DNA from: Ailanthus altissimus
Taxonomy: Eukaryota > Streptophyta > Magnoliopsida > Sapindales > Simaroubaceae
Reading direction: 5' to 3'
Length of the DNA stretch: 64,000 nt
NCBI GenBank assembly: GCA_946807835.1
Contig: OX327684.1
Span: 11,742,501-11,806,500 of the forward strand
Part shown: piece by piece, positions 25,264-37,079 of the stretch
How positions within the stretch are numbered: the first letter of the stretch is position 1
Layout of the letters: every line of letters begins with the position of its first letter
Translations under genes and position numbers: made by a program
Notes under the pieces: model-generated
Database searches by the model: none
Seen by the model: only the letters and a program-made list of their open reading frames with translations
What the model was told of the DNA's origin: nothing

Positions 25264-25354
25264 TTGTGGGCCCCACCCCTCTACTAGCAGGTTGTTATTG
25301 AGTTGGGAGGCTAATAACACTTAGGTAATCATCATGGTTTTCCTTACGAATTTG

Positions 25355-25518
25355 CATGTGGTGCACTCCAAGTGTTTGATAAAATGCGTGACAGACGTAA
25401 ACACTTTGGGTGGGCCATTATGCTTAGGATTACATGTGGTACACTCCTTTTTTAAAGTGTTTGATAAAATGCGTGATAGGCGCGAACACTTTGGGGTGTG
25501 CCATTATGCCTAGAATTT
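25355..25518. repeat. tandem repeat, unit about 80 bp
   Basis: CATGTGGT(G/A)CACTCC to ATTATGC(T/C)TAG is repeated at 25355-25432 and 25433-25518. The second copy has a small T/A-rich insertion. Confidence 0.85.
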
Positions 25519-26886
25519 TTTTTGACGCTAGGGAGATGTAATAAAATTAATCCTTAGGTAATAAATTTAAGGGTTGCATAATGCATGTCTATGTAAACAA
25601 GTTAGATAGGAATATCAACTTGAATATGTATGCATAGTATCTCATTCGACACTTGGGAGAGGGAATGAGATTAGTCTTAAGCCCTAGATTAATGAATTGA
25701 ATAGAATTGCTGAATAGGAAGAACATAGGAAGAATAGAATGAAATCAATGCTCTAGGATCCCATTTTTATAGAATTCACCATATCGCAAGATTATCATTT
25801 TATTGTTAGATTATATGTTCTATGACTTGATGGAACTCTATTAAACAATATGTGTTGATGCTATTTTGTGATTAAAGACTATTTGATGTTTATTAATTTA
25901 TGCTTTTTATATGCTTAATGGTTCTAATTGCATTAAAAAATAGATTAGATGATTTAAACATTTTTGGTTATGTGCTTGAAAAAGTTTAATCCATATATTG
26001 GTTATAAAAAGCATAGCTTTTAGTTTGTTGAGTTGGGAGACTAGCGAACTTAGGGTAGTCACATAAGGGTGCTTAATGCGTGTATGTATAATGGGTTAGA
26101 TAGGGATATCAACTTACTTGTATACGCATAGTATCTCATTCAGCACTCAAGAGAAGGAATGAGATTAATTATACACCCTGAACTAATGAATGCATAAAAT
26201 TAGTTGTTGATCACTAATGACAAAGACAATAGGAACAATAGAGGGAAATCAAGTCCCTAGAACCCTATTGACATAGATCTCTCATATCTTTAATTTACCA
26301 AGTTATTTAGTTTTAAGTTGCTTTTAATTGAATAATTCATCTTACCCTTTAGATTACCCTAGATAAAGTTAGTTTGCCAACATCATAGTACGTAGCATTA
26401 ATTTAGGACACAATCCTCGTAGGAACGATACCACTCATCACTTTATTACTTGCTCGCGACCCGTGCACTTGCGGTACAAATTTGTGTGTGTATAATTTCG
26501 CAAACAAGAGACTCCCAAATACAATCATGTCTTGATCAATAGTAATAAACTAACGGAATTAAATATTAAGAAAATATATCTATATGAACATATTGAAGGA
26601 TAGTTGTTAATCATAGGCTTCTTAAGAATTGTTTCTTATTCTAAACCTTGCAGTGTGTTATTTCTATTACTTTTGTTAGTTTTATTATTTAATTTTATTT
26701 TAGTCTTAAAATTTTTAATTGGTTTTTTTAAAATAATTATAAGAGAGACAAAATTTTAGTACTTAGTATAAGTGACTATTATCCTTATGGGTTCGACATC
26801 CGACTCTTAGAGTCCCTATATTACTTATTTACAATAGTATATATTTGCCCTTAAAATTGTGCTATAAGAAAGTCGTGGCAAATTTT

Positions 26887-26904
26887 TGGCACTGTTGCTA
26901 GGGA
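26887..26904 (+). promoter_or_regulatory. Asp-tRNA-type primer-binding site
   Basis: TGGCACTGTTGCTAGGGA resembles the Athila PBS TGGCGCCGTTGCCGGGGA, complementary to the 3' end of tRNA-Asp, with four mismatches. Confidence 0.8.
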
Positions 26905-26999
26905 TAATTTACTACTTAATACTAATATTAATACAAATATTTCTTAATTTTAATTTAGAATTTTTCACTGGTTTATTTTCTTTGTTTAGGTTTTTATGA

Positions 27000-28362
27000 A
27001 CGATTTTTACAGCGAGCTAAAAGTAAAGATTTAACTGCTTTCGATTCGAAAATTGAAAGAACTTTGCAAAGAATCCAATGAGAACAAACTAAGTTAAGAC
27101 CATGGAAGAATAAAGACCTACTGCACCAATCGAAAAACCTAGAGCACTAAGGGAATATGTTATCCCCACAATTAATAGAGTTAACTGAAGTATCCAAAGA
27201 CTGAATGTTCAAGTCAACAACTTCGAAATCAAGCCAAGTACCATTCAAATGATCAAGGACTCAGTGCAATTCAACGGCTTACCTAACAATGACCCAAACA
27301 TGCACATCATCAACTTTCTTAAGATATGTGATACATTCAAGTTCAATGGAGTATCTGACGATGCAATTCGCTTGAGGTTGTTTCCTTTTCCTTGAGAGAC
27401 AAAGTAAAAAATTTGGCTAGTGTCATTATCGCCTGGCTCTATCATAACTTGGGATAACCTTTTATAGAAATTCCTCTCCATGTTCTTTTCACTTATCAAG
27501 ACTGCTAAGATGCGGAATGACATCACATCTTTTATGCAATTTGAAGGTGAATCATTATATGAAGTATGGGAGAGATTTAAATACATGCAGAGGAAATGCC
27601 CCATCATGGAGTTCCAAAAGTGGCTTCTCGTGCTAACTTTTTACAACGGATTAGGTAGACACATACACACCATAACAGATGCCACTGTTGGAGGAATACT
27701 CATGAACAAATCAACAGATGAAGCCTATGACCTATTGGAAGAAATGACATTTAACTCCTACCAATGGCCTTCTTAAAGAGTTATGCTAAGATAAATCGTT
27801 GGAGTTCATAAAGTTGATGCTTTGACCGCACCAACCACTCATTGACTATATTGACCACTCAAGTCAACATTCTGACCAAGCAAATAAGCAATTTAGGAGT
27901 AAATGTTGTCAAGAGTCAAATTATCACATGCGACTTCTATGGAGATAAAAATGCTAATGTCCAATGTGTAGAATCTACACAATATATATGGAATTTCAAT
28001 CGTAATAACCTCAACTCAAACTACTACAATCCAAGCTTGAGAAATCACCCAAACTTCTCATGGAGTAACAATCAAGGGCAACCTGTCAAAATAATGAACC
28101 TTCTTGGATTCCAAGCTCCATAACAACAAGAGAATTAGCGAAACCTAGAATATATATTTCTCTAATTTATGAAGTAAAATGATATAATCCTGCAAAATCA
28201 CTCTGCATCATTAAAGAATCTGAAGACTCAAATGGGATACTCGCAGCCCTACTTAATAATCGCCCACAAGGAATACTACCAAGAAACGCAGAAGTCAATC
28301 CCAAAGAAGAACATTACAAGGTGATTCAACTAAGGAGTGGAAAGGAACTTCAAGAAAGAATA
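27000..28362 (+). pseudogene. Athila-like gag remnant
   Basis: Frames 27245-28123 show Athila gag hallmarks: LRDKVKNL; KTAKMRNDITSFMQFEGESL; VLTFYNGLGRHIHTITDATV; EEMTFNSYQWPS; and YNPSLRNHPNFSWSNNQGQ. The region after it reads as an IELRSGKEL-type segment just before the solo-LTR insertion. Multiple stops and shifts occur (27394, 27774, 28122). Gag is the structural core of the particle. Confidence 0.87.
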
Positions 28363-28367
28363 GATAA

Positions 28368-31121
28368 TGACAAGACCCGTCCCGAGACCCTCTACTATAA
28401 ATCCCAGTGGCCCTATCGGGTACCCAGATGGAAGTTCCTCAAAATTTAACAATGTAAGTTGAGAAATGTCGCGAGGTGAACCCCTTTTAGTTCTTACTAT
28501 TATTGAGAAAATCTTAGAATATACATGTAAATGACTTCTCAAATTTTTTTTTTAAAAAAGGTAGAGTTTTCTTTATTTTTTTGAAAATCCAATACAAAAC
28601 TTGCAAAAAAATTACACTTCTATTACAAACCGCTTCTAAATACTACCAAATAGGACCTCTGGTCCTTTTCAAAATCAAATCCAACTTAACTCAATAATTT
28701 CATTTTGAACACAAAACTGGCATACTAACAAAAAGTGAAACAATCATCATAATATCGAAATCTCTTCTCGTTTATAAAAATATGTACAACATAAGCCTAG
28801 AATTACTATGCAGAAAGCAAAAAGAGTGATACTTAGCATATTTACATTTATAAAAAATGATCTTTAGATTTGGCCCACTAATCAGCAGTAGGAGAATCAG
28901 TAGCTTGCGTATCGAGACCTGTACTTGGAAAGGGAATTTAAAAAATATAAAACACAAAACGAGTGAGCTAAAGGAGCTAAATGAGTGCATTTAAGATTTC
29001 AAATAAAATAAATTTTTTACATAGATATTAAATTCTAAAAGGCATGCATAAATCATGCTTCTAAAACTTGTATAAAGCAGTAAAATAGTTTCTAACATCA
29101 TATGCCGATGAAATCTTGTCAAACGGATTTTATTTACATCTTCAAAAAAATAATATCCAAAATTTGTAAGACATAATAACTAGCATGTACATATAAATGT
29201 ATAATATGCGATCATAGATCGAAAACTATTAAAGCCCCGCTTGGCCATTTTCTTTCTAAACTGTACCAATGGTAACCCTAAAGCTCTATACTCATGCAAC
29301 GACTCAACTAGCACAACACACGTGAGTAGATCACGAGGCATCTCAACTAGCAACACCTATTGTGACATTTCACTGGCTATGCAGCAGAATCCTACATCGC
29401 ATATAGTGAGACAATAGCCCATACATATAGAGCGACTTACATGACTCGACAACTCAACTTCTCGGAGTTAGTGACATACCCCCCAATACCTGCCCATATG
29501 TACAGGATATACCAGCCGAGTTTTAAACCATCATCACCAGTGTAATTTAAGAGGACCAATAGCCTTTGAAACTAATGTAGATGTTTTAAAGCTATTTCTT
29601 AAACCGAACATGTAAATGCATATCTATGGATATATGTCAAAATCATAAATCATGTTTATAAATTAAAAAGTACATAAAACATACAATTTCATTATGTGGA
29701 AACATAATAACAAAAGATAAACAATGATAGATTTTCACTCACAACCGCTCCGACCTCAATTTTGCTTCGAATTTCTACTCCCGTTACCGATCTCGGTTTC
29801 TTTCATCTATACGCCATAAATGACATTTAGAACCAATACAAATGCTAGAATCTCATTTATCTACTAAACGCCCTAATACAAAACCCAGATGGATACTACT
29901 TTTTTATTTTTATTTACGAAGCCATTTAATCTTATCTAATTCACTATCCAACGCCCAAAAAATTGCTTAACACCCTATAACTTAGGTTGGACATAATTGC
30001 CCTTCACCTTACAAAAATGGACAATTATGTCCCATTTTCTTCATTTTTGATTTTTCATCAACCATATACATTCAATTTACATAAGGCACCATTTATATAC
30101 AACAATTCAACCAAAACACAACTCAAACCCTATCATCCCCTAAGTGGCCGAATTTTGCCCTACTCACCGAACACATTTCTTTTCTCAATTTGTTATTCCA
30201 ATAGCATCAAAATCAAGCCAATTTCATTCTAATGCCATAATTACAACCAATTTAAGTTTCTACATCAAAGTCACTCAAAACCTTAATTCTTACCTTACTA
30301 GTTTCTTCAATTTGATGACTCCTTTAAACTCCACACTTGAATTCAACTCAATCTAAATCAAGAATACACAGAAGAACATCAAATTGAAGCAATCTTGAAA
30401 ATTCACACATTCATCACTATAAAACAATGCTTTTCTTACCTCTTTTCCTTGGATTTTCACTAATGAAAGCTTCAATTGATCTTAGGAACTTGTGTTTGGC
30501 TTTATTTTGGCTTGATCAAGCATGAAAACTCATGAAATCACTTTGTATTTACTGTAGCAGCACCCTTCATCTCATGGCCAAAATTCTAATCTCTTATACT
30601 ATAATTGACTTGTTTTTAACTTAGCCAAAATTCTACACAATTCCTCCTTATATAGTGCTCTCCCAAAAGTCCAATTTGCCCCTCAACTAACTCAAAATTT
30701 CTAATTTGCCATTAGTTCAAAATGAAAGGATTTAATTGGTTCTTTTCTAACTATTTAGTTAGAATAGTTAAAAGAACTAACTAGAATTTCTAACTTGGCA
30801 ATCCATGAAATTGTGGTCCATTCTCTAACATATGGATTGTGTTTTTCAACAAAGGTTTGTTCTATACATAACCCGTAAATGGAAATTCATGAAGTAAATT
30901 AAAATTTCCTTTTCCAAGCCAATAGAGAAAAATTCCAAAAATATTATAGGTTAGTCTGACGTTCCAACCGAGTGTGAAATTATCAAATTAGGTCTAATAT
31001 CTCTCACGCGCACCATAAAAAAATATTTTTAATAGGGTTAAAATCTGGTAACCTACGGTGCCTTTATTATTCTATACCAAAATTTAGGCACCAATACTAC
31101 TAATAGGGATTGAATATTGCA
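28368..31121 (-). mobile_element. 2.75-kb solo LTR (probably minus-strand, Tekay/Del-like)
   Basis: 2,754 bp, TGACAAGACCCGTCC to GAATATTGCA, flanked by the 5-bp TSD GATAA (28363-28367, 31122-31126). The Athila gag frame resumes cleanly after it. No coding sequence and no second LTR inside. A TATATAAGG box reads on the minus strand (plus CCTTATATA at 30647-30655), and the minus-strand end GGTCTCGGGACGGGTCTTGTCA-like resembles ends of long chromovirus LTRs. Orientation and lineage are inference; the insertion itself is well supported. Confidence 0.82.
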
Positions 31122-31126
31122 GATAA

Positions 31127-31922
31127 AGCTCTCACACCTGCAAAAGAAAATAAGAAACATTAGAAAGATGAAGTTAAAGAGAATGAGAAAAAGTTAATTG
31201 CAACAATAGAAAGAGCAAGTCCAAATGTCGCCACCACTTTAGATTGTAGAAACAAAAAAAGAGATAAGTAGTTTTCTAAGTTTTTAGACAATTTTAAGAA
31301 ATTACATATTAATTTTCTTTTTACAGATGCACTGGAGCAGATATTGGGATATGTGAAATTTATGAAGGACATCATGTCTTGATAAAGAAGGCTCAATGAG
31401 TTCAAAATTATAGTGTTGATAGAAGAGTGTAATGTTATCCTTCAAAAGAAACTACCTCCAAAGCTAAAGGATCCTGGTAGTTTGACCATACCATATGCAC
31501 TATAGGCAACCAAGATTTTGGGAAAACTTTGTGTGACCTTGGAACTAGTGTCAACTCAATGCCATTATGCATCTACAATAAATTAGGGCTAAGAGAAGCT
31601 AAACCCACTAATGTTACACTACAATTAGTGAATCGATCCCTAACCTACCCTAAGGGCGTCATTAAAGATGTATTGGTCGAAGTTGACAAATTCATATTTC
31701 CTGCTGAGTTTATCATACTAGATATGGAGGAAGATAATGAGATACCTATCATTCTAGTTTGATCATTTTTAGCCACTGGACAGACATTGATCGATGTGCA
31801 GAAAGGAGAACTTACAATAAGGGTTCAAAATAAAGAAGTAACATTCAATTTCTTTATGACAATGAAGTTTCCTTAAGGAGATAATGAGACTGAAGAGCAT
31901 GATGACATTAATTAAGCAGTTC
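31127..31922 (+). pseudogene. Athila-like protease region remnant
   Basis: Continues the gag frame after the solo LTR: KLHINFLFTDALEQILGYVK; LQKKLPPKLKDPGSLTIPYA; MCDLGTSVNSMPLCIYNKLG (active-site region, 31529 on); ILDMEEDNEIPIIL. In plant Athila elements the motif is LCDLGASIN. The string ends where B2 inserted. Confidence 0.87.
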
Positions 31923-32577
31923 TGATGCGAACTAGGTTGCCAAAATATCATAAGGTCCATTGAAAATCCATGTGTGATGGAGAACAACATCACAGCAGCA
32001 CATGTGATATCTAGTCTCAATATTGGTAGTTGTTAGTAGTTATAAGTTACTATTAATTGTTGTAATAAGTGCTAGCATTCCAAGTTCCTAGTTTATTGGT
32101 AGTAGTTGGTAGTTAATAGTTGTAACTTTTCATTAATTGTTGTAATAAGTGCTGAAATTTCAAGTGCCTAAATTATTGGTAGTAGTTAGTAGTTAGTAAT
32201 TTTTAGTTGTCATTAGTACTGTAATAAATGCTAAACATCCCAAGAGGTCTCTATAAATATATGAGAGATGAGGGAGAACGAAAATAGAATTGATGATATT
32301 AATGTTGAGAGTTTTCTCTTAAGTTATTCAAAGAACTATTATTAGAACTTATCAAGATTTTATCTTGTGGTGTTCTTTTAGACTTATCATTCACAACTTC
32401 TCATCTATCTTGAGTGTGACGTCTACTATATTCTTATACCTCTGGTTCTTATCTTTGATAGATAACGAGTCAAGGTTCTTTTTTTTTGTTTATCTAAAAA
32501 TCTGAATTAGAACGATCCTTGGGCAAAGAAACCTTATTGAGCGTCGAGTCTCACTTTTCTTTGTGAGGTTCACATCA
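31923..32577 (+). repeat. B2 5' LTR
   Basis: 655 bp, TGATGCGAACTAGG to GGTTCACATCA; TATA-like TCTATAAATATATGAG near 32250. Confidence 0.95.
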
Positions 32578-32919
32578 TTTGGTATCAGAGCTTGGGCTCT
32601 AATTATGTTTGAACTATCATTTAACTTTTCATTGATTGTTCTTTCTTTTAAATTAGCAACTTTATTTTAGTCTCTAAAAAGTTTTTAGCCTATATCAATT
32701 TTCTTGTTTCTTCATGTTTGTTACTTTATCTAATTCTTTAAGTTTTATTATTACATATAAATAAATAAAAGAAAAAAATTCAAATTCCATGATTCCAGAT
32801 TTACTTTTTTAAATTTAAAAAAAACACAAGTGAAAGTTGAGCGAATCATTCTTTGAGTGAAACACGTGAGGGAGTGTGCAAGGTTTTTTTTTGTTTTTCT
32901 AAATTCTTTTTGCAACAAA

Positions 32920-33896
32920 CATGTTAAACAATAAGGACAAAAATAATTTCAAACAAAAATACTTCCAAAGTTGTATTGAAACAGGTTGATTCAAAGTTTC
33001 TCATGAAAGCTTTAATGGGTGAGATGAAGAAAATATTAAAAGTAGAGGTAGAGCAAGTTCATAAATGGATAGATAAATTATAATCTAGTACACAAAGCGT
33101 GCAAACACCTAGAGTTCCTAAATTTCGAATTCAAGATAGGTGTACTACCATAAATTATGATGGCATTGATGAAGATGCTTGGGATAAATTGTTGAATATG
33201 GCAAATGAGCTAGACAAACAACTAAGTAGGAAGAGTTCCACATCATCTTTGAAACTGGATTGGAGTAAAAATGATGAGCAAGCTGATTTTAATTTCAAAG
33301 CAAAACCAACGAAGAGCCAAAACGTGGGAGGCAACCAAGGTCATATTGCATCTCAATGTCCAAATCAAATTGCATTGATTCTAAGCGATAACCATGTCAT
33401 TGAAACTGAAAATAAGAAGTCAGATGACGAACCTATGCACCCGTTGGAAGATGCAAGTAATGGAATGGAGTACCCAATATATGGTAAGCTGATGGTTACT
33501 AAGTATACATTATGTTTGCAAATCGAAAAGATGATGAAAAGGAATTTGTTGACATATTTCCCAAAAAGATAACTAATGCTTTACCACTAATAAAGGGAAT
33601 CGAGCATCAGATCAACTTTATACCTGGAGCATAATTCTAAATATTACAGCCAATAGAAGTAATCCCAATGAGACAAAGGAACTTCAAATACAGATTTGTG
33701 AGCTTATAGAGAAGAGGTACGTGTGTAAGAGCATGAATCATCCTGCAATTCCAGTATTGCTTTTGCCTAAGAATGATAGATTGTGGAATATGTGTGTAGA
33801 TTTTTACGCTATCAAAAATACCACTTCAAAGTTCAAGAGAGTTGTATTTGAGCCCGGTAAAGATTTAAGGACAAATCCTTTTCAAGAGAGGGGGAA
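32920..33896 (+). pseudogene. B2 gag and RT-start remnant
   Basis: Gag-like frame with LMKALMGEMKKILKVEV (32995 on) and a long frame at 33099-33572. The first half of the zinc knuckle is missing: NVGGNQ joins directly to GHIASQCPNQ. Then KGIEHQINFIPG and the RT lead-in, AIKNTTSKFKRVVFEPGKDL, and RTNPFQERGNDVN with a stop just inside the 3' LTR. The AI(K/N)N..KFK junction to the tail matches that of B1. Confidence 0.85.
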
Positions 33897-34543
33897 TGAT
33901 GTGAACTAAGTTGCCAAAACATCACAAGGTCCATTAAGAATTCATATATGATGGAGAACAACAGCACATGTGATATCAAGTCTCAATATTGGTAGTTGTT
34001 AGTAGTTATAAGTTACTATTAATTGTTGTAATAAGTGCTAGCATTCCAAGTGCCTAGTTTATTAGTAGTAGTTGGTAGTTAGTAGTTGTAACTTTTCATT
34101 AATTGTTGTAATAAGTGCTGGAATCCCAAGTGCCTAAATTATTGGTAGTAGTTGGTAGTTAGTAGTTTTTAGTTGTCATTAGTGCTGTAATAAATGCTAA
34201 ACATCCCAAGAGGTCTCTATAAATATATGAGAGATGAGGGAGAACGAAAATAGAATTGATGATATTAATGTTGAGAGTTATCTCTTAAGTTATTCAAAGA
34301 ACTATTATTAGAACTTATCACGATTTTATCTTGTGGTGTTCTTTCAGACTTATCATTCACAACTTCTCATCTATCTTGAGTGTGGCATCTACTATATTCT
34401 TATACCTCTGGTTCTTATCTTTGATAGATAACGGGTCTAGGTTCTTTTTTTTTGTTTATCTAAAAATCTGAATTAGAACGATCCTTGGGCAAAGGAATCT
34501 CATTGAGCATCGAGTCTCACTTTTCTTTGTGAGGTTCATATCA
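33897..34543 (+). repeat. B2 3' LTR
   Basis: 647 bp, TGATGTGAACTAAG to GGTTCATATCA. Confidence 0.95.
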
Positions 34544-34548
34544 AGTTC

Positions 34549-36300
34549 AAAAGGTCTTCAGTATCTACACCATCGTAGATCATTTAGAGGATGCCATTGT
34601 CAATAACGAGGAAACTGAGCATGAAGAAGCAAAGAAATATATGCACATGTTCACCATAGCACCAAGGTATGATCTATTCAAACCAATGGTTAAGCCATTA
34701 GAGAGATCCTCAAATTTAGAGGCATGCAATAAGCTCTCTATAGCAAAGCCACCCAAACATAAACTCAAGCCACTTCCTAGTCATTTAAGGTACGCATATC
34801 TTAGTAACTCTTCTACTCTTCCTATTATTATTTTAATGATCTTAATGAGTAACAAGAAGAAAAGCTACTGAGAATCTTGAGACAACATAAGTTAGCAATT
34901 GGATGGACTATTGCTAATATCCATAGAATAAGCCCGTTGTTCTATGTGCACAGAATTTTACTAGAGGAAAGACATAAACCTACCCTTGAGCAGCAAATGA
35001 GGCTAAACCCTATCATCAAGGACATAGTGAAGAAAGAGATAATTAAGTGGCTAGACCTTAGCATCATCTATCTAATTTCTGATAGTTTGTGGGTGAGCAT
35101 GATTTAGTGCATGCCAAAGAGGGGAGGACTCATGGCGGTGACTAATGAAAACAATGAATTGATCCAAACTCGTATTGTCACCAGATGGAGAGTATGCATG
35201 CATTACTGCAAGCTCAACAAAGCCACAAGAAAATACCACTTTCTATTGTCGATCATAGACCAAATGCTCGATTGACTTATTGGGCATGAATATTATTGCT
35301 TTTTGGATGAATATTCGGGCTACAATCATATACCCATAGCCCTTGAAGATCAAGAGAAAATCACATTAATCTATCCATAGGGAACCTTTGCCTTCAGAAG
35401 AATGCCATTCAGACTTTGCAACGCACTAGCCACTTTCCAAATATGCATGATGGCAATTTTTTCTAATATTATGGAGAACTTTTTGGAAGTATTCATAGAT
35501 GAATTTCACTTTTCAAAGACTATTTTGATAGTTGCTTGAATAATATAGAATTCGTATTGAAGAGATATGAGGAGACAAATTTGGTACTAAATTTGGAAAA
35601 ATGCCACTTTATGGTAAAGAAAGAAATAGTCTTGGGGCATAAGATTTCAGCTAGAGGGATAAAAGTTGACAGAGTGAAGATTGAAACAATTGAAAAATTG
35701 CCACCACTAACCAATGTGAAAGGAGTAGGGAGTTTTCTTAGCCATGTTGGATTCTATAGACGTTTTATCAAAGATTTTTTTAAGATTACTAAACCTTTTT
35801 GCAACCTTCTTGAGAAAGACGCGAAGTTCAATTTTGATCAAAATAATTACATGCCTTCGAGACCCTAAATAAAAAGCTCATAATGGCACCGGTTATCATA
35901 GCACCCAATTGGAGTTTACCATTTGAACTTATGTGTGATGCAAGTGACACAGCCATAGGAGCAGTACTAGGCCAAAGAAAAAATGAGGTCTTCCATTCAC
36001 TATGCAAGCAAGATCTTGAACGAGGCTCAATGCAACTACACTACCACAGAAAAAGAATTATTAATAGTATGTTTACATTTAATAAGTTTATATCTTATCA
36101 TATCGAAGTCAAGGTGATTGTTTTTACTGACCATTTAGCCATCAAGTATTTGATCACAAAGAAGGGTCCGAAACCAAGATTGATCCGATGGATATTACTT
36201 CTACAAGAGTTTGACTTGGAGATTAAGGATATGAAAAGGATAGAAAATTAAGTGGCTGATCATCTGTCACGATTAAAAGGACAAGCCAAAAAAGATTGAA
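34549..36300 (+). pseudogene. Athila-like RT and RNase H remnant
   Basis: Frames in order: KPPKHKLKPLPSHLRYAYLS (34745 on); WTIANIHRISP; YHFLLS/MLD lead-in; YCFLDEYSGYNH; FRRMPFRLCNALATFQ; FIDEF at about 35491-35505 where FMDDF is expected, so a catalytic Asp is Glu; LGHKISARGIKVDRVK (35632 on); [19 protein letters not shown]; RNase [20 protein letters not shown] (35927 on); [17 protein letters not shown]. Stops and shifts are frequent. Confidence 0.9.
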
Positions 36301-37079
36301 TCATGAATAAAACCTCCTTGGACTAACAACTATTGGCAGCTCGACATCTAGAGGTACCATGATATACTGATTTTGTTAATTAGCTTGTTAGTACTATTTT
36401 GTCTTATAACCTGAACTCACACAGCAAAAGAATAAATTCTTACATGATGTGAAATTCTACTAATGGGATAACCCATTTTTGTTCAAAGAATGCACCAATC
36501 AAATGATAAGGAGATGTATCCTATCTGAAGAAACTAAATATATACTTCAACATTGTCATGGAAGCAACTATAGTGGACATTTTGGAGGAGACAAGACAGC
36601 AGCCAAGGTATTACAGAGTGGTTTTAGTTGCCGACTTTATTCAGAGATGCCCACTTTTATGCTACCAAATTTGACTGATGCTAAAGGATAGGGAATATAT
36701 CGCGGAAGCAAGAAATGTACTTTAGAGCATCTTAGAAGTGGAGTAATTTGATGTATGGGGAATCGACTTCATATGACCACTTCCACCTTTAAATGGGCAG
36801 AAGTAAATCCTAGTAGTAGTTGATTATGTCTCTAAATGAGTAGAGGCTGTAGTACTTCCAATAAATGATGTAAAAGTGGTGACTAGATTTCTTCGCAAGA
36901 ATATCTTCACAAGATATGGTATTCATCGAGCAATCATCAGCTATGAAGGATCACACTTTTTCAACAAATACATTTTTGCTCTTCTATATAAATATAGAGC
37001 CAAGTATAAGATAACCATCGCGTACCATCCGTAACAAATGGGCAAGCTAAGGTTTTCAACTAAAAAATCAAAAGGATCT
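36301..37079 (+). pseudogene. Athila-like integrase remnant, cut by A2
   Basis: Zinc-binding part HCHGSNYSGHFGGDKTAAKV (36550-36610), then broken core segments (NISRKQEM, VVDYVSKXVEAVVLP, NIFTRYGIHRAIIS in changing frames) up to a GQAKVFN-KIKRIL segment at 37040-37079. Element A2 begins at 37080. Confidence 0.82.

Larger units (their letters stand above)
24297..26506 (+). mobile_element. solo LTR E (Athila/Tat-like)
   Basis: 2,210 bp from TGATAAGCGCATTTT to TTCGCAAACA, flanked by the 5-bp TSD AGAGA (24292-24296, 26507-26511). It carries a TATA-like CCTATAAATACTATCC near 24677 and a plant-LTR-like 3' end (CCCGTGCACTTGCGG). No internal coding region is present, so it is a recombined solo LTR inside another LTR. 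It contains a partial internal duplication (around 25290-25800 versus 26030-26300) and a probable SINE. Confidence 0.88.
23244..26880 (+). repeat. Athila-like 5' LTR (interrupted)
   Basis: Starts TGATAGGGG and ends GTCGTGGCA. It is interrupted at 24297-26506 by solo LTR E. It carries a CCTATAAAAGACC promoter-like stretch near 23707. Without E the length (about 1,422 bp) is close to the D-family LTRs at 50874 and 61159, which share its general organisation. Confidence 0.78.
31923..34543 (+). mobile_element. Ty3/gypsy element B2, complete but pol-deleted
   Basis: 2,621 bp: 5' LTR 31923-32577, PBS TGGTATCAGAGC 32580-32591, purine tract AAGAGAGGGGGAA 33884-33896, 3' LTR 33897-34543, TSD AGTTC (31918-31922, 34544-34548). 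All terminal cis-elements are present, but the polyprotein lacks RT beyond its start, RNase H and integrase. It interrupts the Athila-like element between protease and RT. Confidence 0.95.
23244..37079 (+). mobile_element. Athila-like Ty3/gypsy element with three nested insertions
   Basis: 5' LTR 23244-26880 once solo LTR E is removed (about 1.42 kb); Asp-tRNA-like PBS at 26887. Degenerate gag, protease, RT, RNase H and integrase follow in Athila order to 37079, where A2 interrupts it. Insertions: solo LTR E in the LTR, a 2.75-kb solo LTR after gag, and B2 after protease. The 3' part was not found; the D-type LTR at 50874 is from a different family. No envelope-like ORF was seen. Confidence 0.88.
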
